From Microbacterium jejuense (GTDB lineage Bacteria > Actinomycetota > Actinomycetes > Actinomycetales > Microbacteriaceae): DNA of 64,000 bases. The DNA is taken from positions 83,313-147,312 of the forward strand of contig NZ_JAEUAW010000011.1 in NCBI RefSeq assembly GCF_019511665.1. Direction: 5' to 3'. Numbering within the stretch: the first letter of the stretch is position 1; each line of letters opens with the position of its first letter. The translations under genes and the position numbers were made by a program. This document shows, piece after piece, positions 34,558 through 42,394 of this stretch. Under the pieces are notes generated by a model. It was not told where the DNA came from and searched no databases. It worked only from the letters and a program-made list of their open reading frames with translations.

Positions 34558-34563
34558 ACTCTA
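34558..34563 (-). promoter_or_regulatory. Leaderless-type -10 box for the HAD gene
   Basis: TAGAGT on the minus strand, 7 nt before the ATG at 34550; no Shine-Dalgarno sequence is present. Confidence 0.5.
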
Positions 34564-34590
34564 GCGGTGGACCGCCACGCCGTGGTCGTC

Positions 34591-35949
34591 TCAGCTCGCG
34601 GCGATGAAGGCGTCGTAGTCCGCACGCGAGAGGTCGGCATACGCGCGCGCCCACTCCAAGATCGACTCGGCCACGACGCGCCCGCTTCCGATGTACCCCG
34701 CCAGCTGCGTCACGGTCTGAGACTGCGCGTGCGCGCGGGCCAGCGTGATGGCGCACGCCTGCGCGTACGTGGCGAAGGGGACGTCCTCGAGAGTCTCGGC
34801 TGTGATGCCTCCCTTCATGTCGCGGAACTGGCGCACGTAGAAGTCGCGGCCCTCGGGCCCCCGCGCATGACCGAGGAACGGGTCCGAGAACGCCTGCAGG
34901 GTCTTCTGCAGCGCGACCACGCGGGCGCCCTGGCCGTGTTCGGCGATGAAGCGGTCCGCCTCCGGGGGCTGCTCGATACCCCCGTACTCCGCGAGCACGC
35001 TGCGCCCCGCTTCCTTGATCTGCAGCAGCAGCGCCCGACCGTCACCGTCCTGGAAGACCGTGATCCAGCACCGCGTTCCGACGCTTCCGACACCGACGAC
35101 CCGCCGCGCGATGTCGGCGAAGACGTAGTCGTGCAGCAGCACGCGGATCGTGATGTCGGCGCTGGCGACGTATGTCTCGATGTAGCCCTGCAGGCGGTTC
35201 GCGAACTCGGACTCGACGTGCGTCATCGTCGGCGGCTGGTCGACGAACCTGCGCCGCCCGTCCTCGTCGAGTTGCGTCAGCTTGCGCGCAGCCTTGGCGC
35301 CGGTGCGCTTCTTCGCCTCGCGGATCGCAACACGCATCGCGCGCCGGGATTGCGGATCCATGATCGCGAGGGCCGCTTTCACGTCGGAGTGCAGGTAGTA
35401 GCGCTCGAGCGGCGACACTCCGACCGACTTCCGGATGGCGCGCGCGTAGGCGTAGACGGCGCCGCGGACCGCGGCATCCACTACCGACTCATCGCGGGAG
35501 GTCGCCTGACCGGCGATGACGACACTCGCGATGAGGCGCTTGAGGTCCCACTCCCACGGTGCCCACGCGGCTTCGTCGAAGTCGTTGAGGTCGAACACCA
35601 GCGTGCGCTGCGGCGACGCGTAGAAGCCGAAGTTGGCGACATGCGCGTCGCCGCACGAGGCCACCAGGATGCCGCTGTGCGGGTCCCTGGCAAGATCGGC
35701 CGCCTGCAGCGCGGCGGTGGCCCGGTAGAAGGCGAACGGGTTGGCCGACATGCGCTCATTGCGCAGCGGCACGAGTTCGGGCACACGGGTGCGATTCTGC
35801 GCGTCGAGGATCGCCAGCGGATCGCGTCCGGAGGTGGTCAGAGCCGCGAGTGCGCGGCGCGGCGTGCGCTTGCGGGCGGCAAGGCCCTCTGCGACGCGTT
35901 CCTGGGTGCTCACCGGCCCGGACCAGGCGGCGTCTGACATCGTGCTCAC
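34591..35949 (-). CDS. DUF2252 family protein
   Basis: 452-aa protein of the DUF2252 family, which has a protein-kinase/aminoglycoside-phosphotransferase-like fold and no assigned reaction. Signature segments are PFAFYRATAALQAADLA, CGDAHVANFGFYASP (kinase-like HxN), LVFDLNDFDEAAWAPWEWDLKRL (DxxDFD) and YVRQFRDMKG. I prefer the GTG at 35949, because CACAAT lies 6 nt before it as expected of a leaderless gene; ATG 35940 is the alternative. It is downstream of the LAL regulator gene with 43 bp between stop and start. The partner substrate is not predictable. Confidence 0.85.
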   Translation of the reverse strand: MSTMSDAAWSGPVSTQERVAEGLAARKRTPRRALAALTTSGRDPLAILDAQNRTRVPELVPLRNERMSANPFAFYRATAALQAADLARDPHSGILVASCGDAHVANFGFYASPQRTLVFDLNDFDEAAWAPWEWDLKRLIASVVIAGQATSRDESVVDAAVRGAVYAYARAIRKSVGVSPLERYYLHSDVKAALAIMDPQSRRAMRVAIREAKKRTGAKAARKLTQLDEDGRRRFVDQPPTMTHVESEFANRLQGYIETYVASADITIRVLLHDYVFADIARRVVGVGSVGTRCWITVFQDGDGRALLLQIKEAGRSVLAEYGGIEQPPEADRFIAEHGQGARVVALQKTLQAFSDPFLGHARGPEGRDFYVRQFRDMKGGITAETLEDVPFATYAQACAITLARAHAQSQTVTQLAGYIGSGRVVAESILEWARAYADLSRADYDAFIAAS

Positions 35950-35955
35950 GGCGTC

Positions 35956-35961
35956 ATTGTG
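35956..35961 (-). promoter_or_regulatory. Leaderless-type -10 box for the DUF2252 gene
   Basis: CACAAT on the minus strand, 6 nt before the GTG at 35949. It supports that start over the ATG nine bases further in. Confidence 0.45.
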
Positions 35962-35992
35962 GTCCCGTGCGACGGTGTGCGCATCACCCGCG

Positions 35993-38578
35993 TCAGATGA
36001 CGTGGTCGCCTTCTCTGGTCTCGAACAGACCGAGCTCGGTCGCGCGTTCGATCGCGGCATCCCGCGACGCCACCCCGAGCTTGCGGTAGATGTGCGCGAG
36101 GTGGGTCTTGATCGTGTTCGTCGAGAGGAAGCACCGCTCGGCGATGTCGGCGATCGTGTAGCGCGTCGGCAGGTAGCCGATGAGCTCCAGCTCCCGAGGG
36201 GTCAGCTCGTCGACGAGGCGTTCGCTGCCCGGCGAGCCCTGGGCGCGCAGGCGCTCCGCGATCGACCTGCCGAAGTCCGTGCGGCCCGTCGGGACCTCGT
36301 CGAGGAGGTCGAGCAGCGGCGGACCCACCCGCAGGAACGGCCGGGCGAGCCGCTCGTCGTGTGCACGCTGCAGCGCGGTCTCGAGGTGGTCCCTTGCGGC
36401 GACACGGTGTCCCTCGGCCGCGCAGAGCCAGGCGGCGAGGGCGTCGGCCTCGATGGACGCGATCGGGTGCGGCTGAACGCCGGCGGCCCGCAGCTGGGCG
36501 AGCCGCTCGCGCGCCTGCGCCGTGCGCCCTGCGCCGACCAGCCCCGCGACCTCTTCGAATGCGACAGCGGACCACTCCGATGACGGCGCCGGAAGACTGC
36601 TGTGCCCGCCCTTCAGGCGCGCTTCCCGCATCGAGAACGACAGCAGCGACTGGCGCACGAGCGGGGGCGGCGGGCCGAGGGCCTCGACCTCGTCGGGGAC
36701 GTCGCGCGGGTGGATGACGCGCGAGGCGGCGTGCGAGAGCCAGAGCAGCTGGGTGCGATTGTCGGATGCCGCCGCCGTGACCGCGACGGCGAGTGAGGCG
36801 GCACCCGCCCCGGCCTCGCCGCGCTGGATGCACACGAGCGCGCGGGCGAGATGGGCGTCGGCGGGAGCGGGATGACCGTGCGCGCCGACATCGCGTGCGA
36901 CGTCGAGGGATTCGTTCGCGTGCTCCCAGGCGCTCGTGAGCAGGCCCGACAGCGCCTCCGCGATGGCCAGCGTGCCGAGTGCGTGCACGCGATGGCGGGC
37001 ATACGCGAGGGCAGCGGGCGAGAGGGCGGCGGCGAGCTGGGCGCGCGCCTCATCGATCCGGCCGAGCATGAGCAGCGCTCGACCGGCCGACACGTGACTG
37101 GTCAGCTGCAGCAGCACAGGCGACGTCAGGCCGATCAGGTCGGGCGGGTCCGCGTCCGGGTGCGTCGCCAGAAGATCGAGGGCCTCGCCTGCGATATCGG
37201 CGAAGAGCTCGGGATGGGGATGGAACTGCACCTCGGCGGCGAGGTACGCCAGGGCGATCTGACGGCGGCCGACGGTGAGGCGATGGTCGGCGACGAGCCG
37301 CTGCAGCGTGTCGACGGCGGAGCTCGGATGCCCGCTCATCGTGTTCGCGATCGCGAGCAGCAGCACCGCGTCGGATCGCGCCTCGCGCACATCGGGCGGC
37401 ACGAGGGAGAGCCACTGGACGATCTTGGCGGAACGCGCCTCTTCGGACGGACCCGGCCCGATGCCCAGGATGAGGTCCATACCACGGGTCCAGCGGCGGC
37501 CTCGCAGCAGGTAGTCGACGGCGGTGTCGGTGTCGCCCGAGGCGAGGAACCAGTCGGCGGCGGCCTCGAGCACGGCCCCCTCGGCGGCGGAGTCGGTCGC
37601 GCGCAGACGATAGGTGAGCAGGTCGCGGAACAGTCGGTGAAGGCGGAACCAGCCGGGGCGGCCCGGCACGCGGACGAGGAACAGCGAATCGCGCTCGAGC
37701 CCTGTGAGGAACTCGTCACCGCCCGCGATGTCGGCGACCGCCTCGACGAGCCCGGCCGACATCTCGTCGAGTACCGCCAGCCGCATGAGCGCGTCGCGCC
37801 GGTCAGGGCGGAGCCCGTCCAGCACCTCGACGCTGAGATAGTTCATGACGAGCTGATTGGTCTCGGTGAGCTCCTCGACCACGCGGGCCGGATCTTCGGC
37901 GAACCGCAGCCGCAGGGCTGTCAGCTGCACCCCTGCCGCCCACCCCTCGGTCTGCGCCGTGACCGCGGCCGCCGTGGCCGGGGCGATCTGGCGCCCGGCG
38001 ATCGCGGACAGCACCTTGCCGGTGGTCTCGTCGTCGAACGCCAGTTCACGCTGGCGGATCTCGACGAGGTCGTGCTCGAGCCGGTGCCTGCTCCAGCCGA
38101 GGTCCAGATCGACCCGCGACGAGAAGATCGCGTGGGCGTTGCCGGGGAGCAGATCCACGAGCCGCCACAGGTCGGTCAGGACCGCCGTCTTCGAGAGCTG
38201 GTCGAGGTCGTCGAACACGAGCACGATGTCCCCTGCCTCTGCCAGGCGCTCCGCGAGGTCGACCAGGAACGGCTCGCCGAGTCGTGCACGGGCCGTGACT
38301 GCGGGCGGGTCCGGTGGTGAGAACCGCGGTGCGACCGCCGCGATCCCCGCGCACAGCCGGCGCACGAACGAGCCTGCAGCGCGGTCGGTGGCCGACAGGT
38401 CGAACCACGCGACCGCGAGATCGGGGCGGCACTGCGTCCACTGCGTGATGAGCACCGTCTTGCCCGCCCCCGCCGGCGCCACCACGAGCGCCAGCGGCGA
38501 GTGCAGGGCCGCGTCGAGCTGTCGCCGCAGGGCAGGGCGGTCCACGGCGTGCGGCGGCATCCTGCGAGGTTCGCCCAC
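35993..38578 (-). CDS. LAL/MalT-type LuxR-family transcriptional regulator
   Basis: 861-aa MalT-like regulator: STAND NTPase with Walker A APAGAGKT near the N-terminus and Walker B DIVLVFDDLDQL, a winged-helix/TPR-like helical centre (HRLFRDLLTYRL, repeated A-rich helices), and a C-terminal LuxR HTH (LTPRELELIGYLPTRYTIADIAERCFLSTNTIKTHLAHIYRKLG). I chose the GTG at 38578 because GGGAAGGG ends 6 nt upstream; an ATG at 38584 abuts that site and a TTG at 38611 is also in frame. It is a different lineage from the LAL protein at 22808. Divergent to it are two small genes of unknown role (38710 and 39008). Confidence 0.87.
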   Translation of the reverse strand: MGEPRRMPPHAVDRPALRRQLDAALHSPLALVVAPAGAGKTVLITQWTQCRPDLAVAWFDLSATDRAAGSFVRRLCAGIAAVAPRFSPPDPPAVTARARLGEPFLVDLAERLAEAGDIVLVFDDLDQLSKTAVLTDLWRLVDLLPGNAHAIFSSRVDLDLGWSRHRLEHDLVEIRQRELAFDDETTGKVLSAIAGRQIAPATAAAVTAQTEGWAAGVQLTALRLRFAEDPARVVEELTETNQLVMNYLSVEVLDGLRPDRRDALMRLAVLDEMSAGLVEAVADIAGGDEFLTGLERDSLFLVRVPGRPGWFRLHRLFRDLLTYRLRATDSAAEGAVLEAAADWFLASGDTDTAVDYLLRGRRWTRGMDLILGIGPGPSEEARSAKIVQWLSLVPPDVREARSDAVLLLAIANTMSGHPSSAVDTLQRLVADHRLTVGRRQIALAYLAAEVQFHPHPELFADIAGEALDLLATHPDADPPDLIGLTSPVLLQLTSHVSAGRALLMLGRIDEARAQLAAALSPAALAYARHRVHALGTLAIAEALSGLLTSAWEHANESLDVARDVGAHGHPAPADAHLARALVCIQRGEAGAGAASLAVAVTAAASDNRTQLLWLSHAASRVIHPRDVPDEVEALGPPPPLVRQSLLSFSMREARLKGGHSSLPAPSSEWSAVAFEEVAGLVGAGRTAQARERLAQLRAAGVQPHPIASIEADALAAWLCAAEGHRVAARDHLETALQRAHDERLARPFLRVGPPLLDLLDEVPTGRTDFGRSIAERLRAQGSPGSERLVDELTPRELELIGYLPTRYTIADIAERCFLSTNTIKTHLAHIYRKLGVASRDAAIERATELGLFETREGDHVI

Positions 38579-38709
38579 TGGCATCCCTTCCCCTGGGGGC
38601 GCGGTGGCCAAATCATCCCACAGGGGTGACGTGGCGGCGAGAGCCCTGCGGGAGAGTTGTCGCCGCGGCCACCAGAACGCCGGGGGACGCCGTCTCGAAG
38701 GGGGGCACG

Positions 38710-38949
38710 ATGCGCGATCAGACGGTCGAGATCGTGGTCGGCGGACCGCTGAGTCCCGACCTCGTCGCCACGGCGCTGGAGGGCTTCGCCGTCACGGCCG
38801 ATGAGCAGGGACGCACGCACGTGGTCGGTCCCGTTCCCGATCAGGCGCGGCTGATCGGGCTGCTCGCGATGTTCGACGGACTGCATGTGACGGTCATCTC
38901 GGTGAACCCGGTCGACGACGAGGATTCTCACCCTCGCCGGGTGACGTGA
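38710..38949 (+). CDS. Small hypothetical protein
   Basis: 79-aa acidic protein (MRDQTVEIVVGG start) with no membrane segment, signal peptide or motif I recognise. The alternating beta-alpha pattern (TVEIVVGG, VTADEQGRTHVVGPV, LHVTVISVNPV) suggests a small ACT- or ferredoxin-like fold. A strong GAAGGGGGG ribosome-binding site precedes the ATG, supporting a real gene. It is divergent from the LAL regulator and 58 bp upstream of the DUF7144 gene, so it may be a target of that regulator. Confidence 0.6.
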   Translation: MRDQTVEIVVGGPLSPDLVATALEGFAVTADEQGRTHVVGPVPDQARLIGLLAMFDGLHVTVISVNPVDDEDSHPRRVT

Positions 38950-39007
38950 CCGAGGCACACGCGCTCTTAGCGTGCGTGTGCTGGGCATGAGAGAACAGGA
39001 GAACGCA

Positions 39008-39415
39008 ATGAGCAGTACAACGAGCGGCCGCACCGGATGGGCGGGCTGGGGCGTCTTCGCCGGGGTCATCCTGCTGATCAGCGGTGTCTTCGGCGGGCTG
39101 CAGGGACTCGTCGCGATCGTCGGCCCGGACGCCTACTTCGCCGTCGTGGACGGCTCCCTCTTCCTCTTCGACGTACAGGGATGGGGATGGTGGAACCTCA
39201 TCGTCGGGGTGCTGCTGATCCTGACGGGCATCGCCCTGCTGGCAGGGCAGACCTGGGCGCGGGTGGTCGCGATCATCCTCGCCGCGCTGAGCGCGATCGG
39301 GCAGCTCATGCTGATCCCGACGCAGCCCTTCTGGGCGCTCGCCATCATCGCCGTCGACATCCTCGTGATCTACGCGCTGACGGCCCACGGGCGAGAACTG
39401 ACGATCGAGGACTGA
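39008..39415 (+). CDS. DUF7144-type four-helix membrane protein
   Basis: 135-aa integral membrane protein with four hydrophobic segments and the pattern GWAGWGVFAGVILLISGVFGGLQGL ... GWGWWNLIVGVLLILTGIALLAG, which I recognise as the DUF7144 family of actinobacteria. The ATG at 39008 follows ACAGGAGAACGCA. No function is known for the family; members often sit next to stress or regulatory genes. A short inverted repeat (GCACACGC/GCGTGTGC, 38955-38981) lies in its upstream region. Confidence 0.75.
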   Translation: MSSTTSGRTGWAGWGVFAGVILLISGVFGGLQGLVAIVGPDAYFAVVDGSLFLFDVQGWGWWNLIVGVLLILTGIALLAGQTWARVVAIILAALSAIGQLMLIPTQPFWALAIIAVDILVIYALTAHGRELTIED

Positions 39416-39429
39416 CGCGGACCAGGCTC

Positions 39430-39453
39430 GGCCCGGGACGCCGGTCCCGGGCC
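39430..39453 (+). terminator. Hairpin terminator after the DUF7144 gene
   Basis: GGCCCGGGA pairs with TCCCGGGCC across a 6-nt loop, 15 bp after the stop codon. Confidence 0.65.
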
Positions 39454-39457
39454 GTCA

Positions 39458-39477
39458 CGCCTGACGCGAGTCAGGCG
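39458..39477. promoter_or_regulatory. Inverted repeat upstream of the Dcu-type transporter gene
   Basis: CGCCTGAC-GCGA-GTCAGGCG is a perfect 8-bp dyad ending 26 bp before the transporter ATG. It could be an operator or a second hairpin of the adjacent terminator; the two cannot be told apart from sequence. Confidence 0.4.
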
Positions 39478-39503
39478 GCGGTGCGCACCGGCAAAGGAGT
39501 GAC

Positions 39504-40940
39504 ATGGAAACCGTTCTGGTCATCCTGCAGGCGTGCGTGGTGCTCGGCGCCATCGTGCTCGGCGTCCGCACCGGCGGACTCGGGCTGGGTCTGTGGGGCG
39601 TCGTCGGCACGACGATCCTGGTGTTCGTCTTCCGGCTCGAGCCGGGTTCGCCGCCCATCGACGCGTTCTTCATCATCATCGCGGTCATCACCGCGTCCTC
39701 GGCCATGCAGGCGGCTGGGGGCATCGACTATCTGGTGTCGATCGCCTCCAAGATCATCCAGCGCAATCCGCGGCGGCTCACCTACGTCGCGCCGATCGTG
39801 GCCTTCGTGTTCACGGTGCTCTCGGGCACGTCCAACATCTTCTTCGCGCTCATCCCGGTGATCTACGAGACGGCATATCGCAACGGCCAGCGCCCCGAGC
39901 GCGCGCTGGCCGCCTCGACGGTGACGTCCGGTCTCGGCATCACGGCCAGCCCGGTGTCGGCGGCGATGGCCGCGTACCTCGTGCTCATGGCCGGCACCGG
40001 CTACGAGCTGCCGCAGATCCTGCTCATCACGATCCCGTCCGCGGTCGTCGCGTGCATCGCAGCGTCGTTCGTGCAGCAGCGCCTCGGCAAGGATCTGCTC
40101 GACGATCCGGAGTTCCTGAAGCGGGTCGCCGACGGCCGCGTCGAGCTGTCGCCGGCGCTCCGCGCGCGGTACGACGCCAAGATGTCCGGCACTGCTGGCG
40201 GCGGAGCCGCGGATGCCTCCCGCAGAGCACGCACGAAGACGGCCGAGAAGACGGCATCCACGTTCATCGAGCACCCTGTGCCCCCCGGCGGCAGGACCGC
40301 CGCGCTCATCTTCATCGCCGGAACGCTGCTGGTGGTGCTGCTGGGACTGTTCCCGAGCCTGCGGCCGGCGTTCCCCGACGACGACGGCGAGCTCGTGCCG
40401 ATCGGCATGGCGACGGTCATCGAGATGGTGATGTTCACCGCCGCGCTCGTCATCATCCTGGTGCGCCGCGTGAAGCCCAGCCAAGTGGTCGAGCAGCCGT
40501 TGCTCAAAGCCGGCTACGTGGCCGCCGTCGCCCTCTTCGGCATCGCGTGGATGGCCGACACCTTCATCGCCGCCAACGAGGAGACCATCATCGAGCCGCT
40601 CGGTCAGATGATCGATGCGAACCCCCTGCTGCTGGCTGTCGCGCTCTTCATCGTCTGCGGTCTGACGACGAGCCAATCAGCCACCACGAACACGCTCATC
40701 CCGATCGCGCTCGCCGCGGGGCTCGCGCCCGGAGTGATCACGGCGATGTGGCCGTCGCTCATCGGCGTGTGGCTGTTCCCCGCGAACGGCTCGCAGATCG
40801 CAGCTGTCGAGACCGACGCCACCGGGTCGACCAGGCTCACGCAGATCCCGGTCTGGCACTCGTTCACGATCCCCATGCTGGTGTCGTGGGTCGCGGTCGT
40901 CGCCTCGGGTCTGCTGATCCAGCTGATCGTGCCCGCGTGA
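39504..40940 (+). CDS. DcuA/DcuB-type C4-dicarboxylate transporter
   Basis: 478-aa membrane protein with about ten to twelve helices. The N-terminal half (VLGVRTGGLGLGLWGVVG, VLSGTSNIFFALIPVIYE) and the C-terminal TTSQSATTNTLIPIALAAG are characteristic of Dcu transporters, which exchange aspartate, malate, fumarate and succinate. A charged cytoplasmic loop near residues 200-250 is somewhat long. The AAAGGAGTGAC ribosome-binding site is near-perfect. It is followed after 46 bp by an M20 dipeptidase, suggesting a unit for dipeptide or amino-dicarboxylate metabolism. In an aerobic actinobacterium, uptake of aspartate is more plausible than fumarate/succinate antiport. Confidence 0.85.
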   Translation: METVLVILQACVVLGAIVLGVRTGGLGLGLWGVVGTTILVFVFRLEPGSPPIDAFFIIIAVITASSAMQAAGGIDYLVSIASKIIQRNPRRLTYVAPIVAFVFTVLSGTSNIFFALIPVIYETAYRNGQRPERALAASTVTSGLGITASPVSAAMAAYLVLMAGTGYELPQILLITIPSAVVACIAASFVQQRLGKDLLDDPEFLKRVADGRVELSPALRARYDAKMSGTAGGGAADASRRARTKTAEKTASTFIEHPVPPGGRTAALIFIAGTLLVVLLGLFPSLRPAFPDDDGELVPIGMATVIEMVMFTAALVIILVRRVKPSQVVEQPLLKAGYVAAVALFGIAWMADTFIAANEETIIEPLGQMIDANPLLLAVALFIVCGLTTSQSATTNTLIPIALAAGLAPGVITAMWPSLIGVWLFPANGSQIAAVETDATGSTRLTQIPVWHSFTIPMLVSWVAVVASGLLIQLIVPA

Positions 40941-40986
40941 ACGCGGACCGTCCCGCGAGCCCAGAACACCGACGAGAAGAGGAATC

Positions 40987-42333
40987 ATGTCCGATCGTGC
41001 GTCCGACGTCGAGCAGCTGATGCCCGAGGTGCTCGACCGCCTGCGGGATCTCGTGCGGATCCCGTCCGTGGCATTTCCGGGATTCGACCCGGAGCCAGTG
41101 CACCGCATGGGGCAGGCCGTCGTCGAGCTCTTCGAGGCGGCCGGTGCCACCGACGTCGCCCTCCTCGATGTCCCCGGCGGGTACCCGTGCGTGTTCGCAG
41201 ACCTTCCCGGACCCGAGGGGTCGCCGACGGTGCTGCTCTACGCCCACTACGACGTCCAGCCGGCTCCGGCCAGCCAGGGCTGGTCGACGTCGCCGTTCGA
41301 GCCGGTCACAGGCGAGGACGGACGCATCTACGGGCGCGGCGCCGCCGACGACAAGTCCGGGCTCGTGATCCACTACGCGACGCTGCGCCTGCTCGGCGAA
41401 GCTCGGCCGTGCCGCATAAAGCTGCTGGTCGAAGGCGAGGAGGAGACGATCTCGCACCTCGAGGGCTTCGTCGAGGCGAGCCCCGAGAGGTTCGCCGCCG
41501 ACGCGTTCGTCATCGCCGACATCGGCGGTCAGGTCGTCGGCCGGCCCGGGCTGACCACCGCGCTGCGCGGGGACGTGGCGTGCACCGTCACGGTGCGCAC
41601 CCTGTCGTTCCCCGTGCACTCCGGCCTCTTCGGCGGGGCCGCACCGGACGCCATGACGGCGATGATCCGCATCCTCGACACGCTGCACGACGAGGCCGGC
41701 GACACGGTCATCCCCGGGGTCGACGTGTCGCAGTGGGACGGTGCCGCGATGGAGGAGGGCGTCTACCGCGACGGCTCGGCGATCCTCCCCGGCGTCGACT
41801 ACCTGGGCACCGGCTCGCTGTCGGACCGCATCTGGGCCAAGCCCTCGGTGACGGTGCTCGGCATGGACCTGCCGAGCACCGCCGAGGCGTCCAACGTGCT
41901 GCTGCCCGAAGTCACCGCGAAGCTGTCGATGCGGATCGTCCCCGGATCGGACGCCGATGCACAGCTCGAGGCGCTCATGGCGCACCTGCGTGCGCAGAGG
42001 CCGTGGAACTGCGAGGTCGAGGTCGTGAAGGTGAAGACCGGTCACGCATTCGCGGTCGACCAGACCCATCCCGCGATCGTGGCGGCGAAGGACGCGCTCG
42101 CGTCGGCCTACGGCGCCGAGGTCGAGTCGATCGGCAGCGGTGCGTCGATCCCGCTCGTGGCATCGCTCAAGAAGATCGCTCCGGACGCCGCGATCGTGCT
42201 GTGGGGCGCCGAAGACACCGCGAAGGCCCGCATCCACGCATCGGACGAGTCGGTGGATCCGGCCGAGATCGCGCGCATGATCGCCGCACAGGTCGCGTTC
42301 ATCGAGGAGGTCGCGTCCTCGGCCCACGCATGA
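40987..42333 (+). CDS. M20-family metallodipeptidase
   Basis: 448-aa zinc dipeptidase of the M20 family (carnosinase/PepV-like). Visible motifs are LYAHYDVQP (metal ligand His87 and catalytic Asp), GRGAADDKSGLV (bridging Asp), EGEEETIS (catalytic Glu and ligand Glu) and the dimerisation-domain segment VHSGLFGGAAPDAM. The ATG at 40987 has GAAGAGGA upstream. It is cytosolic and co-transcribed with the Dcu-type transporter. Likely substrates are dipeptides or N-acyl amino acids; exact specificity is not readable. Confidence 0.92.
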   Translation: MSDRASDVEQLMPEVLDRLRDLVRIPSVAFPGFDPEPVHRMGQAVVELFEAAGATDVALLDVPGGYPCVFADLPGPEGSPTVLLYAHYDVQPAPASQGWSTSPFEPVTGEDGRIYGRGAADDKSGLVIHYATLRLLGEARPCRIKLLVEGEEETISHLEGFVEASPERFAADAFVIADIGGQVVGRPGLTTALRGDVACTVTVRTLSFPVHSGLFGGAAPDAMTAMIRILDTLHDEAGDTVIPGVDVSQWDGAAMEEGVYRDGSAILPGVDYLGTGSLSDRIWAKPSVTVLGMDLPSTAEASNVLLPEVTAKLSMRIVPGSDADAQLEALMAHLRAQRPWNCEVEVVKVKTGHAFAVDQTHPAIVAAKDALASAYGAEVESIGSGASIPLVASLKKIAPDAAIVLWGAEDTAKARIHASDESVDPAEIARMIAAQVAFIEEVASSAHA

Positions 42334-42343
42334 CCGGGCGTGA

Positions 42344-42387
42344 GACGAGTGGATGCCGGCGGCCGCGGCCGCCGGCATCCACTCGTC
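42344..42387. terminator. 44-bp perfect palindrome terminator
   Basis: 42344-42387 is a perfect palindrome (GACGAGTGGATGCCGGC...GCCGGCATCCACTCGTC), 10 bp after the dipeptidase stop and 7 bp before the MFS gene's stop on the other strand. Its inner 30 bp recur exactly at 51511-51540. It can form a hairpin of about 20 bp. Confidence 0.88.
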
Positions 42388-42394
42388 GTTCCGC

